DNA of 64,000 nt from UBA1426 sp050953365 (GCA_050953365.1 JBMNMN010000002.1:372001-436000), one strand, 5' to 3'; positions 1 through 8,936 are shown, counted from the first letter of the stretch. A program made the numbers and translations. Notes: generated by a model not told the origin, from the letters alone.

Positions 1-33
1 GTGTATGAAAAAGACGTTACTATGGAGGGCGTT

Positions 34-687
34 ATGGTTAAAACAGGGAACACAACCACCATTTACATAAACGGAAAAGAAGGCCATGTCATTGAAGCTG
101 GGGGGCGGAGGTTTTTCACTTTCGCCCTGGATGAAAATCAGATTGCCCCATATCAAGTAAAGATACTGGAAAACTCGCGCTGCCGGGCGCTGCTTCCCAT
201 GCACTTTGTCCGTGAACGGGGCAAATTCCATGCGTACTATGATTTCGGCGGCTTTTTGCAGCTTAAAGACATTGTGGCGGAATGGAAGAGAGAAAGAACA
301 ACCCTTGCCTCAGAAATGATAGGAACGGTTGCCGCTGTGGCAGGCTGCCTCGTATCAGCGGAAAACTATCTCTTTTCTTGTGAGGATTTCTGTCTACATT
401 CGGATACGGTATTTGTAGGCTTGAACACCGGTTTGGTCAGATTGGCGTATGTGCCGGAAGAGCCGAATCATGCAGGGGTTTCAAACAGATTTGCCGATTT
501 TGTCCGGGACACAGCTATGATTTCCGGTGACGAACAATGGAAAGTTTATGCGGAAGAAATATATCGAAAGATTACTTCTTGCAATGAGTCCTTGAGCGGG
601 ATAGAAAAAATATTGCAGGATAAGAGTTATGAGATCTACACCAACAGCTGGCCAGAAATATCTGCATTGCGTCCGCATGAAAAATAA
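34..687 (+). CDS. DUF6382-like protein without an FHA domain
   Basis: About 217 residues resembling the DUF6382 domain that usually forms the N-terminal half of FHA-domain proteins in Clostridia; the phrase YQVKILENSRCRALLPMHF and the following YYDFGGF are the most recognisable parts. No FHA domain follows, since the frame stops at 687. The frame is open to the window edge, but an ATG at 34 has a GGAGGG Shine-Dalgarno at 24-29, so the gene is probably complete; a GTG at position 1 is the alternative. No membrane segment or signal peptide is visible. Function unknown; a regulatory or scaffolding role is inference from the FHA association only. Confidence 0.6.
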   Translation: MVKTGNTTTIYINGKEGHVIEAGGRRFFTFALDENQIAPYQVKILENSRCRALLPMHFVRERGKFHAYYDFGGFLQLKDIVAEWKRERTTLASEMIGTVAAVAGCLVSAENYLFSCEDFCLHSDTVFVGLNTGLVRLAYVPEEPNHAGVSNRFADFVRDTAMISGDEQWKVYAEEIYRKITSCNESLSGIEKILQDKSYEIYTNSWPEISALRPHEK

Positions 688-707
688 AAGCCGGGCAATT
701 GCCCGGC
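680..707 (-). terminator. Rho-independent terminator of the zinc-ribbon gene
   Basis: Perfect palindrome GCCGGGCAATTGCCCGGC at 690-707. On the minus strand it is followed by a T-rich tract (TTTTATTTTTC), so it fits termination of the small minus-strand gene at 732-905; on the plus strand no T tract follows, although it may still help end the DUF6382-like gene. Confidence 0.7.
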
Positions 708-731
708 ACGATTGCAAGAAGGTTATACTTA

Positions 732-905
732 TTAGAAGTCCCGATTGTTCTTATATTGCCTACGTTCCTGCTTTTTCTTGTCCCTGCACGCCTTACATCT
801 TTTTGGTTCGTTGTCAAAACCCTTTTCCCTATAAAATTCCTGTTCGCCTACGGTGAAAACGAACTGGGAACCGCAGTCCTGACATACGAGATTCTTGTCT
901 TCCAT
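732..905 (-). CDS. Small zinc-ribbon protein
   Basis: A 57-residue protein translated directly from the minus strand. It has two CxxC knuckles, CQDC at residues 8-11 and CKAC at 37-40, separated by an aromatic-rich stretch (FVFTVGEQEFYREKGF), then a highly basic tail (RDKKKQERRQYKNNRDF). This is the pattern of the small probable zinc-binding domain family common in Clostridia. The ATG is preceded by GGAGG at the right distance, and the gene is followed by a strong hairpin with a T tract. Its cellular role is unknown; nucleic-acid binding is plausible from the basic tail. Confidence 0.8.
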   Translation of the reverse strand: MEDKNLVCQDCGSQFVFTVGEQEFYREKGFDNEPKRCKACRDKKKQERRQYKNNRDF

Positions 906-1184
906 TTACTTTTTTCCTCCGAAATATTTCATAAAATTAAATATTTAAAATAAGTGAAGGGACGATTTCAAAAAAGAGGATCGGCCATCCGTATTTTAAA
1001 TATCCGATTTCCATTATATCGTCTAATAAAATACATGTCCATTAAAATTATGAATATTTCAAAATTTCTAATAACAAAATAAGAAGTCTGTAGATAATGT
1101 AAAATCCTTATGGAGCTATAAATGTAATAAATTAGGCACAAACAATTAATGGGGCCAATAATATGGTAGGGTCAATCAATAAGT
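906..1184. other. AT-rich intergenic stretch
   Basis: No credible coding frame. The first bases hold the Shine-Dalgarno and probably the promoter of the minus-strand zinc-ribbon gene. The rest is AT-rich without recognisable RNA structure. Confidence 0.5.
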
Positions 1185-1370
1185 AGGTGATAGGTGATAG
1201 GTAATAGCTGATAGGTAATAGGTGATAGGTGATAGGTGATAGGTAATAGGTGATAGGTGATAGGTGATAGGTGATAGGTGATAGGTGATGGGTAATAGGT
1301 GATGGGTAATAGGTGATAGGTGATAGGTGATAGGTGATGGGTAATAGGTGATAGGTAATGGGTAATAGGG
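1185..1370. repeat. Tandem array of a 7-bp unit
   Basis: About 26 consecutive copies of a 7-bp unit alternating among GGTGATA, GGTAATA, GGTGATG and GGTAATG. Because 7 is not a multiple of 3, all three frames of the minus strand stay open and give repetitive pseudo-proteins (LSPITYH-like), which are not real genes. Such arrays arise by slipped-strand replication. Confidence 0.95.
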
Positions 1371-1544
1371 CAACTAATTATTGTAGATGCAGTCCGCAAA
1401 TCTCGCCAGCCTTATAATGGCCATTAATCATTCGGGGACATCAATTGTTAATGTGGGTCAATTATCAATTATTAGTGCCAGTCAATTAATAGGGTTAATC
1501 AATGGCAAACACAACAATATTAGGCCTATTATTTGCAAATTATG

Positions 1545-1760
1545 CCCTCAAATCTCGCTTTCTACCGTAGAGATAGGTTTAAATCGGTTCAAGAAAAGTG
1601 AAATTCGGCCTATAAAATCAAGAAAAGTAGGGTTAAACCAAGGTTGACAAAACGAATTTAACCCTATATGCCGACCTTTGAGGCGCCAAATTCGGCTTCT
1701 AACCGCAGAAAATAGGTCCTATCCGAGCAAAATCAAGCGCAGGAGGACCTATTTTTCTTA
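1545..1760. repeat. Intergenic repeat with hairpin end
   Basis: Non-coding block with words such as GGCCTATAAAATCAA and AAATAGGTCCT, ending in an inverted repeat (about 1710-1720 against 1744-1756, AATAGGTCCT/AGGACCTATT followed by TTTCTT). The same vocabulary (ATAGGCCTA, CTATAAAATCAAAAATAG, GAAATAGG) reappears in the tandem repeat at 54.5-54.8 kb, so this looks like a dispersed intergenic repeat family. The hairpin could also act as a terminator. Confidence 0.5.
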
Positions 1761-1835
1761 ATATCGTATATTCGAAGTATAATTTGAAGAGAGCCCAATA
1801 AAAAATCACCAAGAGATTGATTGAACCTATTAATG

Positions 1836-2055
1836 GGTTAATGGTTAATGGGCTAATGTTAATGGATTAATGTTAATTGGTTAATGTCAATGGGTTAATG
1901 TCAATGGGTTAATGTTATGGATTAATGTCAATGAATTAATGTTATGGATTAATGTCAATGGGTTAATGTTATGGATTAATGTTAATGGGTTAATGCTAAT
2001 GGGCTAATGTTAATGGATTAATGTTAATGGGTTAATGTTAAAAGGTTAATGGGCT
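1836..2055. repeat. Tandem array of a ~14-bp TTAATG-type unit
   Basis: Imperfect tandem copies built from TTAATG, with unit variants such as GGGTTAATGTCAAT and GGATTAATGTTAAT at a period of roughly 14 bp. The array ends near 2055. No coding function is supported. Confidence 0.9.
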
Positions 2056-2181
2056 GCATTAAAAAAGTTATTAGGCAGAACTTCAATAACAGCTTGATGC
2101 CGCCGGGGTCCGGAAGACGGCGTTGTATATTTGCAAAAGAAACGGTATAATAAAACATAAGCTAAGAGAGTGAGGTGTCAT

Positions 2182-2442
2182 ATGAAGAATTTCATTCGCA
2201 ATTGGAATTACAAAAAACATATCGCGGCTGAAACAATGTTTTATGCTTCCATCGCATTGGTGGGGAATGCCTTCTTTGCAAAGAAAGCCGGCAGTGACGA
2301 GAAAAGTTGTTGCTTGGTAAAGGCATACAAAGGAATGCCGAAAAAGCAAAAGTGTTTTAATCACCTTCTTCTCGGCTGTTATGCGGTTGATATGACTGTG
2401 AGCTATCTTTTATTAAAAGGGTTGAAGAAGATAACGAAATAA
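2182..2442 (+). CDS. Small hypothetical protein
   Basis: An 86-residue basic protein with no family I recognise. The chosen ATG at 2182 follows AGAGTGAGGTG; an upstream GTG at 2170 overlaps that binding site and is unlikely. Residues 19-30 and about 62-78 are moderately hydrophobic, and there are four cysteines, two of them adjacent (CC at about 43-44). It stands alone between two tandem repeat arrays, so it may be a fast-evolving or decaying gene. Confidence 0.5.
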   Translation: MKNFIRNWNYKKHIAAETMFYASIALVGNAFFAKKAGSDEKSCCLVKAYKGMPKKQKCFNHLLLGCYAVDMTVSYLLLKGLKKITK

Positions 2443-2446
2443 ACCT

Positions 2447-2556
2447 ATAAGCTGCAACACATAAGCTGCACCATAAGCTGCAACCCATAAGCTGCAACCT
2501 ATAAGCTGCAACCCATAAGCTGCAACCCATAAGCTGCAACACATAAGCCGCAAAGG
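2447..2556. repeat. Tandem array of the 14-bp unit ATAAGCTGCAACCC
   Basis: Eight consecutive copies beginning almost directly after the stop of the preceding small gene; the second copy is 12 bp and the last is diverged. There are no spacers, so it is not a CRISPR array. Confidence 0.95.
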
Positions 2557-2572
2557 ATGTCGAAAGACAGAT

Positions 2573-2606
2573 CCCTTGCTCTTTTGTCTTGCGAGGGCAT
2601 TTTTTT
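2573..2606 (+). terminator. Rho-independent terminator
   Basis: Stem CCCTTGC (2573-2579) with GCGAGGG (2591-2597) and a run of T at 2600-2606. It insulates the repeat region from the operon starting at 2662. Confidence 0.7.
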
Positions 2607-2661
2607 ATGCGATTACTTTTCCCTCGCAATTCTTCTATCTAAAGAACGGAAAAGGTAAAGG

Positions 2662-3552
2662 ATGTTAGGATACGTAGTACCGGATAAACCGGAACTGAAG
2701 ATAAGAGAGTTTGAGCTGTATTCCGGTTATTACTGCGGAATCTGCAAGTCTGTCAAGCAGAGGTACGGGCAAATTCCCCGGGTAGTTCTTAATTATGATT
2801 CTGTCTTTCTTGCTTTGGTGCTGGGCGCCCTCCGTTCAGATGCAGAGAATATCAAACATGAAAGATGTCCCGTCCATCCATTGAAAAAACGCACGGTTGT
2901 TTACAATGAGGCCGCAGTGGATTACGCTGCGGATATGATGCTTCTTTTGGCCTATTTCAAACTGATGGACGATAAATATGACGAGGGGGGCATTAAACCT
3001 GCGGCGGGACTGGTTTTGCTTAATACGACCTATAAAAAATTAATGAAATCCTACCCGGAAAAATGTATAATGATTCAGGGAAAGCTGAATGAACTGGAAG
3101 CTCTTGAAAAGCAGAAATGCGCATCCTTGGACCGGGCTGCGGAGCCCTTTGCAAAGCTGATGGAGGAAGTCTTTACTGCGAAAACCCTCGGTTACGACAG
3201 CAAAACACTGGAACTGCTCGGTAAAATAGGCTACCATACGGGCAAATGGATTTACCTCATCGATGCCTATGACGACCTTGAGGAAAATGCCGAAAACGGA
3301 TCGTATAATCCGCTTCTCTTGCAATGGAAATATCAAGCCGGCCAGGAATCCATGCTTGACTTTCGAAACCGGATCAAGGAGCGAATTGAATTCAATTTAT
3401 TATTTTACCTTTCGGAATTATCCAAGGCCTGGGATCAGCTGGATGTTGGGCGGAACCGGGAATTGGTTGAAAATATTATATATTCGGGACTGCTCCGAAA
3501 AACAGAGGAGATATTAAAGAAAGGAAACACAGAAGATGCGAAACCCCTATGA
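2662..3552 (+). CDS. DUF5685 family protein
   Basis: A 296-residue protein matching the DUF5685 family by its N-terminal block (MLGYVVPDKPELKIREFELY), the YYCGICKS CxxC pair near residues 29-32 and the later HERCPVHP cysteine. No signal peptide or clear membrane helix. In Clostridia this family is commonly encoded next to a J-domain gene, as here, where its end overlaps the J-domain start by 17 bp, implying translational coupling. Conserved cysteines hint at metal binding; the biochemical role is unknown. Start ATG at 2662 follows AAAGGTAAAGG. Confidence 0.8.
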   Translation: MLGYVVPDKPELKIREFELYSGYYCGICKSVKQRYGQIPRVVLNYDSVFLALVLGALRSDAENIKHERCPVHPLKKRTVVYNEAAVDYAADMMLLLAYFKLMDDKYDEGGIKPAAGLVLLNTTYKKLMKSYPEKCIMIQGKLNELEALEKQKCASLDRAAEPFAKLMEEVFTAKTLGYDSKTLELLGKIGYHTGKWIYLIDAYDDLEENAENGSYNPLLLQWKYQAGQESMLDFRNRIKERIEFNLLFYLSELSKAWDQLDVGRNRELVENIIYSGLLRKTEEILKKGNTEDAKPL

Positions 3553-4126
3553 AGTATTGGGAATTAAAGAAGGAGCCAGCATAGAAGAAATAAAGGCAGC
3601 TTATAAGGAGCAGGTGAAGAAATACCATCCGGATCTTCACCAGGACAACCCGCTTTACGAATTAGCCGAAGAAAAGCTCCAGGAGATTAACGAAGCGTAT
3701 GACTACCTGATGAAAAATGCCGGTCGCGGAGGCGGCTCCGGCTATTCCAATACAGGATTTGGCGGACAGCAGCAAAGACAGAGCCCGGAGTTTCGTCAGG
3801 TGAGAATCGATATAGATCGCGGCAATCTGAGCGCTGCGGAGGCCACCCTGGAACGCAGCAGCAACAGAGGGGCTGAATGGTATTTTCTGAAAGGAATGAT
3901 CTTCCTGCGCAAGGGTTGGTACGATGAGGCTGTGAGCAATGTACAGACTGCCATCAGCATGGATCCGAACAATATGGAATACAGAGCAGCCATGAACAGC
4001 ATGATACAGGCTTCCAGCGGCTATCGGACCAACGCATACGGCAGAGGCTACAGCAACGCCAACGATGAACTTTGCAGAATGCTGCAGTGCTACTGCTGCG
4101 CAGACATGCTCTGTGACTGTATTTAA
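3536..4126 (+). CDS. J-domain (DnaJ-like) protein with TPR-like repeat
   Basis: A 196-residue protein. Residues 1-68 form a J domain with the diagnostic HPD tripeptide at 31-33, which in DnaJ stimulates the ATPase of Hsp70/DnaK. A Gly-rich linker follows (GRGGGSGYSN), then a tetratricopeptide-like pair at about 90-150 (GAEWYFLKGMIFLRKGWYDEAVSNVQTAI). The last residues are Cys-rich (CRMLQCYCCADMLCDC). It lacks the zinc-finger and C-terminal client domains of full DnaJ, so it is a specialised co-chaperone. It overlaps the DUF5685 gene, suggesting a shared task. Confidence 0.85.
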   Translation: MRNPYEVLGIKEGASIEEIKAAYKEQVKKYHPDLHQDNPLYELAEEKLQEINEAYDYLMKNAGRGGGSGYSNTGFGGQQQRQSPEFRQVRIDIDRGNLSAAEATLERSSNRGAEWYFLKGMIFLRKGWYDEAVSNVQTAISMDPNNMEYRAAMNSMIQASSGYRTNAYGRGYSNANDELCRMLQCYCCADMLCDCI

Positions 4127-4203
4127 TTGCCGAGAGGAAACCCTTAATCGAAAGGGAAGGTTCTTGCGGCTAAGGTATGTTAACAGGAATGGAAAGGACG
4201 AGA

Positions 4204-4725
4204 ATGCAGCAACAACAAAGGCTAAGAACAAAGACAGCCGCCCTTGGCGGTATAATGCTGGCGCTTTTAGTGGTTACGCTCTTTCTCGCCAGCTTTGTGC
4301 CGGGAATTGAGCTGACTCTGTATGCCATCAGCTCGTTTTATACCGCTGTCATGATCTTGGAAACAAACGGCAAAGGCGGCGGTATCTTTTATGTTGCCTC
4401 AGGAATGCTAGCCTTGCTATTAATTCCGAACAAAGCGGCGGTCCTCCCTTACTTGTTTTTCTTCGGTCTGTATGGAATTGTGAAATTCTATATTGAAAAA
4501 ATCAGGAGGCGGCCAGTAGAAATTTTCCTAAAGCTGGTTTTTTTCAATATCAGCATCGGATCCGGCATTCTGTTGTTTAAAAGCGCGTTTTTAGGTAATA
4601 TTCAGCTTCCGGAATATTCCAATATCCTGTTGGCTTTGGGCGCCCAGTTAATGTTTCTCCTTTACGACTATATCTTCACTCTGCTCATCGCATTTTACAG
4701 AAACCGCTTTTCGCAGCGGCATTGA
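4204..4725 (+). CDS. Predicted integral membrane protein
   Basis: About 173 residues with five to six hydrophobic segments (ALGGIMLALLVVTLFLASFV, LYAISSFYTAVMILE, GGIFYVASGMLALLLI, VLPYLFFFGLYGIVKFYI and two near the C terminus). The architecture recalls small ECF-transporter substrate components or DUF2232-like proteins, but no decisive motif is present. I chose ATG 4204, preceded by GGAAAGGAC; an earlier ATG at 4177 lacks a good ribosome site. It lies in the DUF5685-DnaJ-SPOR-rarA cluster. Transport function is a guess. Confidence 0.65.
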   Translation: MQQQQRLRTKTAALGGIMLALLVVTLFLASFVPGIELTLYAISSFYTAVMILETNGKGGGIFYVASGMLALLLIPNKAAVLPYLFFFGLYGIVKFYIEKIRRRPVEIFLKLVFFNISIGSGILLFKSAFLGNIQLPEYSNILLALGAQLMFLLYDYIFTLLIAFYRNRFSQRH

Positions 4726-4796
4726 CTCTTTTCGCATATTTTCCGAACTTGTCTCATAAGGATAGACAAACGCGGAAACGAAAAGAGGGTTGTGGG

Positions 4797-5348
4797 ATGA
4801 ATAAGAGAAGATATACGAATAGAAACAGGTCCTTAGGACAAGGATTTCTGATCTTTGTCATTGTTGCGGTTTTGGCAGTCGGGGCGGGATTTGGCCTTAC
4901 CGAATATGTAATCAAGCCTTTCTTCCTCGGGGAGGAGACGGAGACGCCGGAGGAAGGCCTTCCCCAAGAAGGGTTTAGCGGTTCCTCCATTATTGTGGAC
5001 CAGCAGGATGTAAAAGATGTAACCCCGGAGGAAGAGGAAACCTCCGGGTCGGTGACTGAATCACCCAGTCCGCCACAGCAACAAACGGCAACAGATAGCG
5101 CAAGCGTCGCAAAACTGCTCTATTGCGTGCAGTATGGCAGTTTCAGCGATTTGGCAGGGGCGGAGGCCATGGCAGCGTCCTTGACCGCCTCGGATATTGA
5201 CGTTATGGTAATGCAGAAGGACGGAGCCTATAAAGTCATCGGCACTCCCTATATAACGAAAGAAGAGGCGAAAGCCTCTCTTGAAAAAGCAAAAACAGTT
5301 GCAGGCGACGATCTCTTTGTTACCGCAGTGGAGGTACGAATGCAATGA
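4797..5348 (+). CDS. SPOR-domain membrane protein
   Basis: A 183-residue protein with a basic N terminus, one membrane anchor (about residues 20-40, FLIFVIVAVLAVGAGFGL), an acidic Pro/Glu/Thr-rich linker and a C-terminal SPOR-like domain (VQYGSFSDLAGAEAMAASL ... YKVIGTPYITKEEAKASLEKAK). SPOR domains bind denuded peptidoglycan glycan strands at division sites or in spore cortex handling. The start at 4797 is chosen over 4722 because GAGGGTTGTGGG precedes it. It overlaps rarA by 4 bp. Confidence 0.85.
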   Translation: MNKRRYTNRNRSLGQGFLIFVIVAVLAVGAGFGLTEYVIKPFFLGEETETPEEGLPQEGFSGSSIIVDQQDVKDVTPEEEETSGSVTESPSPPQQQTATDSASVAKLLYCVQYGSFSDLAGAEAMAASLTASDIDVMVMQKDGAYKVIGTPYITKEEAKASLEKAKTVAGDDLFVTAVEVRMQ

Positions 5349-6628
5349 TCCCATTATCCACCAGGATGCGACCGGAAAATCTGGACGAATTTGTTGGACA
5401 AGACCACTTCATGTACGAGGGGTCGCTGTTCTACAATGCAATTAAGAACAAAACCTTTGATTCTGCCATCTTTTTTGGCCCGTCGGGAACGGGAAAGACC
5501 ACGCTGGCCAGATTGATTGCCCAGGAAATGGATTCGGATTTTTTTGAACTCAATGCATCCACAACGGGAACCAAAGAACTCAAAGAAGTTTTAGAAAAGG
5601 CGAAAACCAAGTTTTTCGGACTCCAAAAGGAAAAAACCTATCTATACATAGATGAATTTCATCGATGGAACAAGCTCCAACAGGATTCGCTATTAAAGGC
5701 GCTGGAGGAGGGTGTGGTTCGATTTATCGGCAGCACCACGGAAAATCCCTATTTTGCAGTGAACAATGCGATCTTAAGCCGCGTGAGATCCATCTATGAG
5801 TTCAAAAAGCTGAGAGCGGAGGATATTGTAAAAATCCTTCATGCAGCTCTCAACAACAAAGAACGGGGTTTAGGCAATTACTCTCTCGAATGGAAAGAGG
5901 AAGCCCTTTTCGCTTTGGCGGATTTAGCAGGAGGAGACGCCAGAGTTGCTTTAGACACTCTGGGATTTATCGCCGACAACCTGAAGAGTGGCGGCGTGAT
6001 CGATCTTGCCGTGGTGGGAGAGGCCATGCAGAGGCAGATGACCTTTTACGATCGAAAAGAGGACAAGTTCAATCTGCTTTCGGCTCTTCAAAAATCCATT
6101 CGGGGAAGTGATCCGGACGCATCGATCCATTACCTTGCCAGGCTGCTTGAAGGCGGCGCCGATGTAAACATGGTGGGCCGCAGATTGCTTGTGATTGCCA
6201 GCGAAGATGTAGGAATGGCTTATCCCCAGGCCATTTCCATTGTAACATCTTGCGTTCAGGCTTCCCAGATGGTAGGCTTGCCTGAGGCAAGGATCATTTT
6301 AGCCCAAGCGGTTATTCTGCTCGCCTCATGTCCCAAATCAAACTCTGCCATCGTAGCCATAGAGCGGGCGGCTGAAGATCTGCGGACAAAGAATATAGAT
6401 GATGTGCCCCTTCATTTAAAGGACAGCCACTATAGCGGAGCCAAAAAAAGAGGCATCGGAATAGATTATAAATATCCTCATGCATATGGAGGTTACGTTG
6501 AGCAACAGTACTTGCCGGATAATCTATATAAAGCGAAAGTAAAATATTACGAGCCGACGGAAAACGGAAAGGAAGGGTCTTTCAAGCGATTCCTTGAAAG
6601 CATCAGAGGTAAAAGAGATGGAGATTAA
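5345..6628 (+). CDS. rarA: Replication-associated recombination protein A
   Basis: A 427-residue AAA+ ATPase of the RarA/MgsA (Mgs1/WRNIP1) family, which acts at stalled replication forks. Walker A GPSGTGKT is at 45-52, Walker B YIDEFHR at about 101-107, sensor 1 GSTTENP at 129-135 and the arginine-finger region SRVRS near 145. The C-terminal half carries the tetramerisation region with MVGRRLLVIASEDVGMAYP and the late signature YKYPHAYGGYVEQQYLPD. Length is typical. The ATG at 5345 overlaps the end of the SPOR gene, and the stop overlaps the ispH start, so these three are translationally coupled. Confidence 0.95.
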   Translation: MIPLSTRMRPENLDEFVGQDHFMYEGSLFYNAIKNKTFDSAIFFGPSGTGKTTLARLIAQEMDSDFFELNASTTGTKELKEVLEKAKTKFFGLQKEKTYLYIDEFHRWNKLQQDSLLKALEEGVVRFIGSTTENPYFAVNNAILSRVRSIYEFKKLRAEDIVKILHAALNNKERGLGNYSLEWKEEALFALADLAGGDARVALDTLGFIADNLKSGGVIDLAVVGEAMQRQMTFYDRKEDKFNLLSALQKSIRGSDPDASIHYLARLLEGGADVNMVGRRLLVIASEDVGMAYPQAISIVTSCVQASQMVGLPEARIILAQAVILLASCPKSNSAIVAIERAAEDLRTKNIDDVPLHLKDSHYSGAKKRGIGIDYKYPHAYGGYVEQQYLPDNLYKAKVKYYEPTENGKEGSFKRFLESIRGKRDGD

Positions 6629-8936
6629 ATTAGCGGAACATTCCGGGTTTTGCTTTGGCGTTCATGAAGCCATCCGAAAAACGGAAGAACTTATAGAAAA
6701 AAATAACGGAAATACGCGGATATACACTCACGGTCCTTTGATCCACAACAAGGCGGTAACGGACGATCTGCGCCGTCGCGGCGTTGAGATCGTGGAAGAT
6801 TTATCTGATGCGGAACCCGGCTCTATCGTAGTAGTCCGGTCTCACGGCGAGCCGGAATCTTTTTATGAGGAAGCAAAGCGGTTAGATTTGAAAATAGTGG
6901 AGGCCACCTGCCCCTTTGTATCAAAGATACACAGGCTGGTAAAAGAAGCGCGCCAAAAGGACAGAAATATCGTGGTAGTAGGAGATGCGGCACATCCTGA
7001 GGTCAAGGGAATTGTCGGATGGGCGGGGCCGAATTGTACCGTAATTAACAGCGTGGAAGAAGCGGCAAAGATCGATCACGATCACATAACGCTGGTAGCG
7101 CAGACAACAATTACAAGCGCTCTCTGGGACAGCATAGTAAGCTATCTTACAAAGGAAAAGTCGGATGTAATTGCTCTGCGGACCATCTGCAACGCAACGG
7201 ACGAGAGACAAAAAAGCTGTGAGAAACTCGCTAAAGAATCTGATGTGATGATCGTAATCGGGGATCGTAACAGCGCAAACTCTAAAAAGTTGCTTGAAAT
7301 CGCACAAAAGAACTGTAAAAAAACCTTTTTTGTAGAAAATATAAATGATTTACCATTGAAACAAATCGAAATATGCGATAGAATAGGTGTTGCGGCAGGT
7401 GCATCTACTCCTGAACGCATCATTAAGGAGGTTATTTCCACTATGAGTGAAGCTATCACTGAGATGAAAGAAATGCAAAATCCAGATACGGGAAACATCC
7501 CTGTAGAAGAAGAAACCGTTGTTCAGGAGTCTGTAGACGCAGCATCCGAAACAATCGAAGCAGCTGAGGAAGCAACAGCTGAAGAGCAGACAGCCGAGGA
7601 ACCGGCGGTCGAAAAAACCGAAGAAAAAACCGAAACAGAAGAGCCGAATCTTATGGTCGATTTCATGGCTGAAATCGATAGGCAGATGATCCTGCCAAGC
7701 AGAGGCGAAATCATCGATGGAGAGATTGTTCATGTGACCGGTCGCGAAATTGTCGTAAATCTAGGTTGCAAAAAGGACGGAATCATCCCCAGAGAAGAAT
7801 TGATTCTTGAAGAAGGTCAGGAACTTACCGATGCCTATAAGGTAGGAGATAAGATACAGGCTAAGGTCATCAACACCGATGACGGAGAAGGAAACATCCT
7901 CCTTTCTAAGAGAAAGTTAGAGATCAATGAGCATTGGGAAGAAATCACCGAAGCTCTTGACAATAAAGCAGTGGTCAATGCCAAGGTCGTCAAAGAAGTT
8001 AAAGGCGGCGTTATTGCATTGTATAAAGAAGTTGCCGGATTTATACCCATGTCCCAGCTTTCCGATCGTTATGTAGAAAAAGCGGACGAGTTTATCGGCA
8101 AGGTTCTTCCTGTAAAGGTGAACAGGGTTGACCAGAAGAGAAACAAGGCTGTCTTTTCACACAAGGCCTACCTGGCGGAAGAAAAGCAGAAGAGAGTTCA
8201 GGAAATTTGGGAGGCCTTAAATGTTGGCGATATTGTTGAAGGTACTGTAATGCGCTTTACAGATTACGGAGCCTTTGTAGATATCGGTGGCGTAGACGGA
8301 CTTCTCCACATCTCCGAAATCTCTTGGGGCAAACTGAAGCATCCCCAGGAAGCGCTTTCCATCGGCGAAAAGATCGATGTTAAGATCCTTTCCATGAATG
8401 CGGAAAAGGGCAAAATCTCCCTGGGACTGAAGCAAACCCTGCCGGAGCCTTGGACGGTTATCGACGAGAAATACAGCGTAGGTCAGGTTATTAGCGGTAA
8501 GGTTGTTCAGATCAAGGAATACGGTGCCTTCGTAGAGTTGGAACCCGGTCTTGACGGATTGGTCCACATTTCTGAAATTGCCCATAAGCGGGTTACCAAT
8601 ATTGCGGACGAACTCTCAATCGGTGACATCGTACAGGTGAAGATTCTCGATATCGATAAAGAGAGAAAGAGAATCAGCCTTTCCATAAAGGAAACCGTCG
8701 AACCTTCTCTGATGGAAGAGGAAAAAGACGCGCCGTTTCTGAAGGAAAAAGTTGAAGAGATGGTTGATAAGGCGGAAGAACTCTTAGAAAAAGCTGCAGA
8801 TAAGGCAGAAGAAGTTCTGGACGATGTTAAGGAGAAAGTCGAAGATTTGATGGACAAGGCTGAGGATGTTGCGGAAGCAGTATCCGATAAGGTAGAAGAC
8901 ATCGTAGAGGACATCAAAGAAAAGATTGAGGACTAA
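6618..8936 (+). CDS. ispH: IspH-ribosomal protein S1 fusion (HMBPP reductase / S1)
   Basis: A 772-residue bifunctional protein. Residues 1-280 are 4-hydroxy-3-methylbut-2-enyl diphosphate reductase, the last step of the MEP isoprenoid pathway, with the three [4Fe-4S] cysteines at 12, 98 and 191 and active-site residues His38, His76, His126 and Glu128. An acidic linker (about 285-345) leads into four S1 RNA-binding repeats (about 360-690), the third and fourth being canonical (DYGAFVDIGGVDGLLHISE, EYGAFVELEPGLDGLVHISE). A final Ala/Glu/Lys-rich segment looks like an amphipathic helix or coiled coil. This fusion is known in Clostridia. Start ATG at 6618 lies inside the rarA end. Confidence 0.95.
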   Translation: MEIKLAEHSGFCFGVHEAIRKTEELIEKNNGNTRIYTHGPLIHNKAVTDDLRRRGVEIVEDLSDAEPGSIVVVRSHGEPESFYEEAKRLDLKIVEATCPFVSKIHRLVKEARQKDRNIVVVGDAAHPEVKGIVGWAGPNCTVINSVEEAAKIDHDHITLVAQTTITSALWDSIVSYLTKEKSDVIALRTICNATDERQKSCEKLAKESDVMIVIGDRNSANSKKLLEIAQKNCKKTFFVENINDLPLKQIEICDRIGVAAGASTPERIIKEVISTMSEAITEMKEMQNPDTGNIPVEEETVVQESVDAASETIEAAEEATAEEQTAEEPAVEKTEEKTETEEPNLMVDFMAEIDRQMILPSRGEIIDGEIVHVTGREIVVNLGCKKDGIIPREELILEEGQELTDAYKVGDKIQAKVINTDDGEGNILLSKRKLEINEHWEEITEALDNKAVVNAKVVKEVKGGVIALYKEVAGFIPMSQLSDRYVEKADEFIGKVLPVKVNRVDQKRNKAVFSHKAYLAEEKQKRVQEIWEALNVGDIVEGTVMRFTDYGAFVDIGGVDGLLHISEISWGKLKHPQEALSIGEKIDVKILSMNAEKGKISLGLKQTLPEPWTVIDEKYSVGQVISGKVVQIKEYGAFVELEPGLDGLVHISEIAHKRVTNIADELSIGDIVQVKILDIDKERKRISLSIKETVEPSLMEEEKDAPFLKEKVEEMVDKAEELLEKAADKAEEVLDDVKEKVEDLMDKAEDVAEAVSDKVEDIVEDIKEKIED

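Noticed and set aside
1172..1399. Two minus-strand open frames of repetitive Leu-Ser-Pro-Ile-Thr-Tyr sequence
   Set aside because: They arise from the 7-bp tandem repeat, which keeps all frames open; no ribosome site and no family.
1387..1647. 86-codon plus-strand frame
   Set aside because: No ribosome site, low-complexity AT-rich composition, and it overlaps the intergenic repeat block.
2447..2556. Possible CRISPR array
   Set aside because: The 14-bp units are contiguous with no unique spacers and no cas genes are present.
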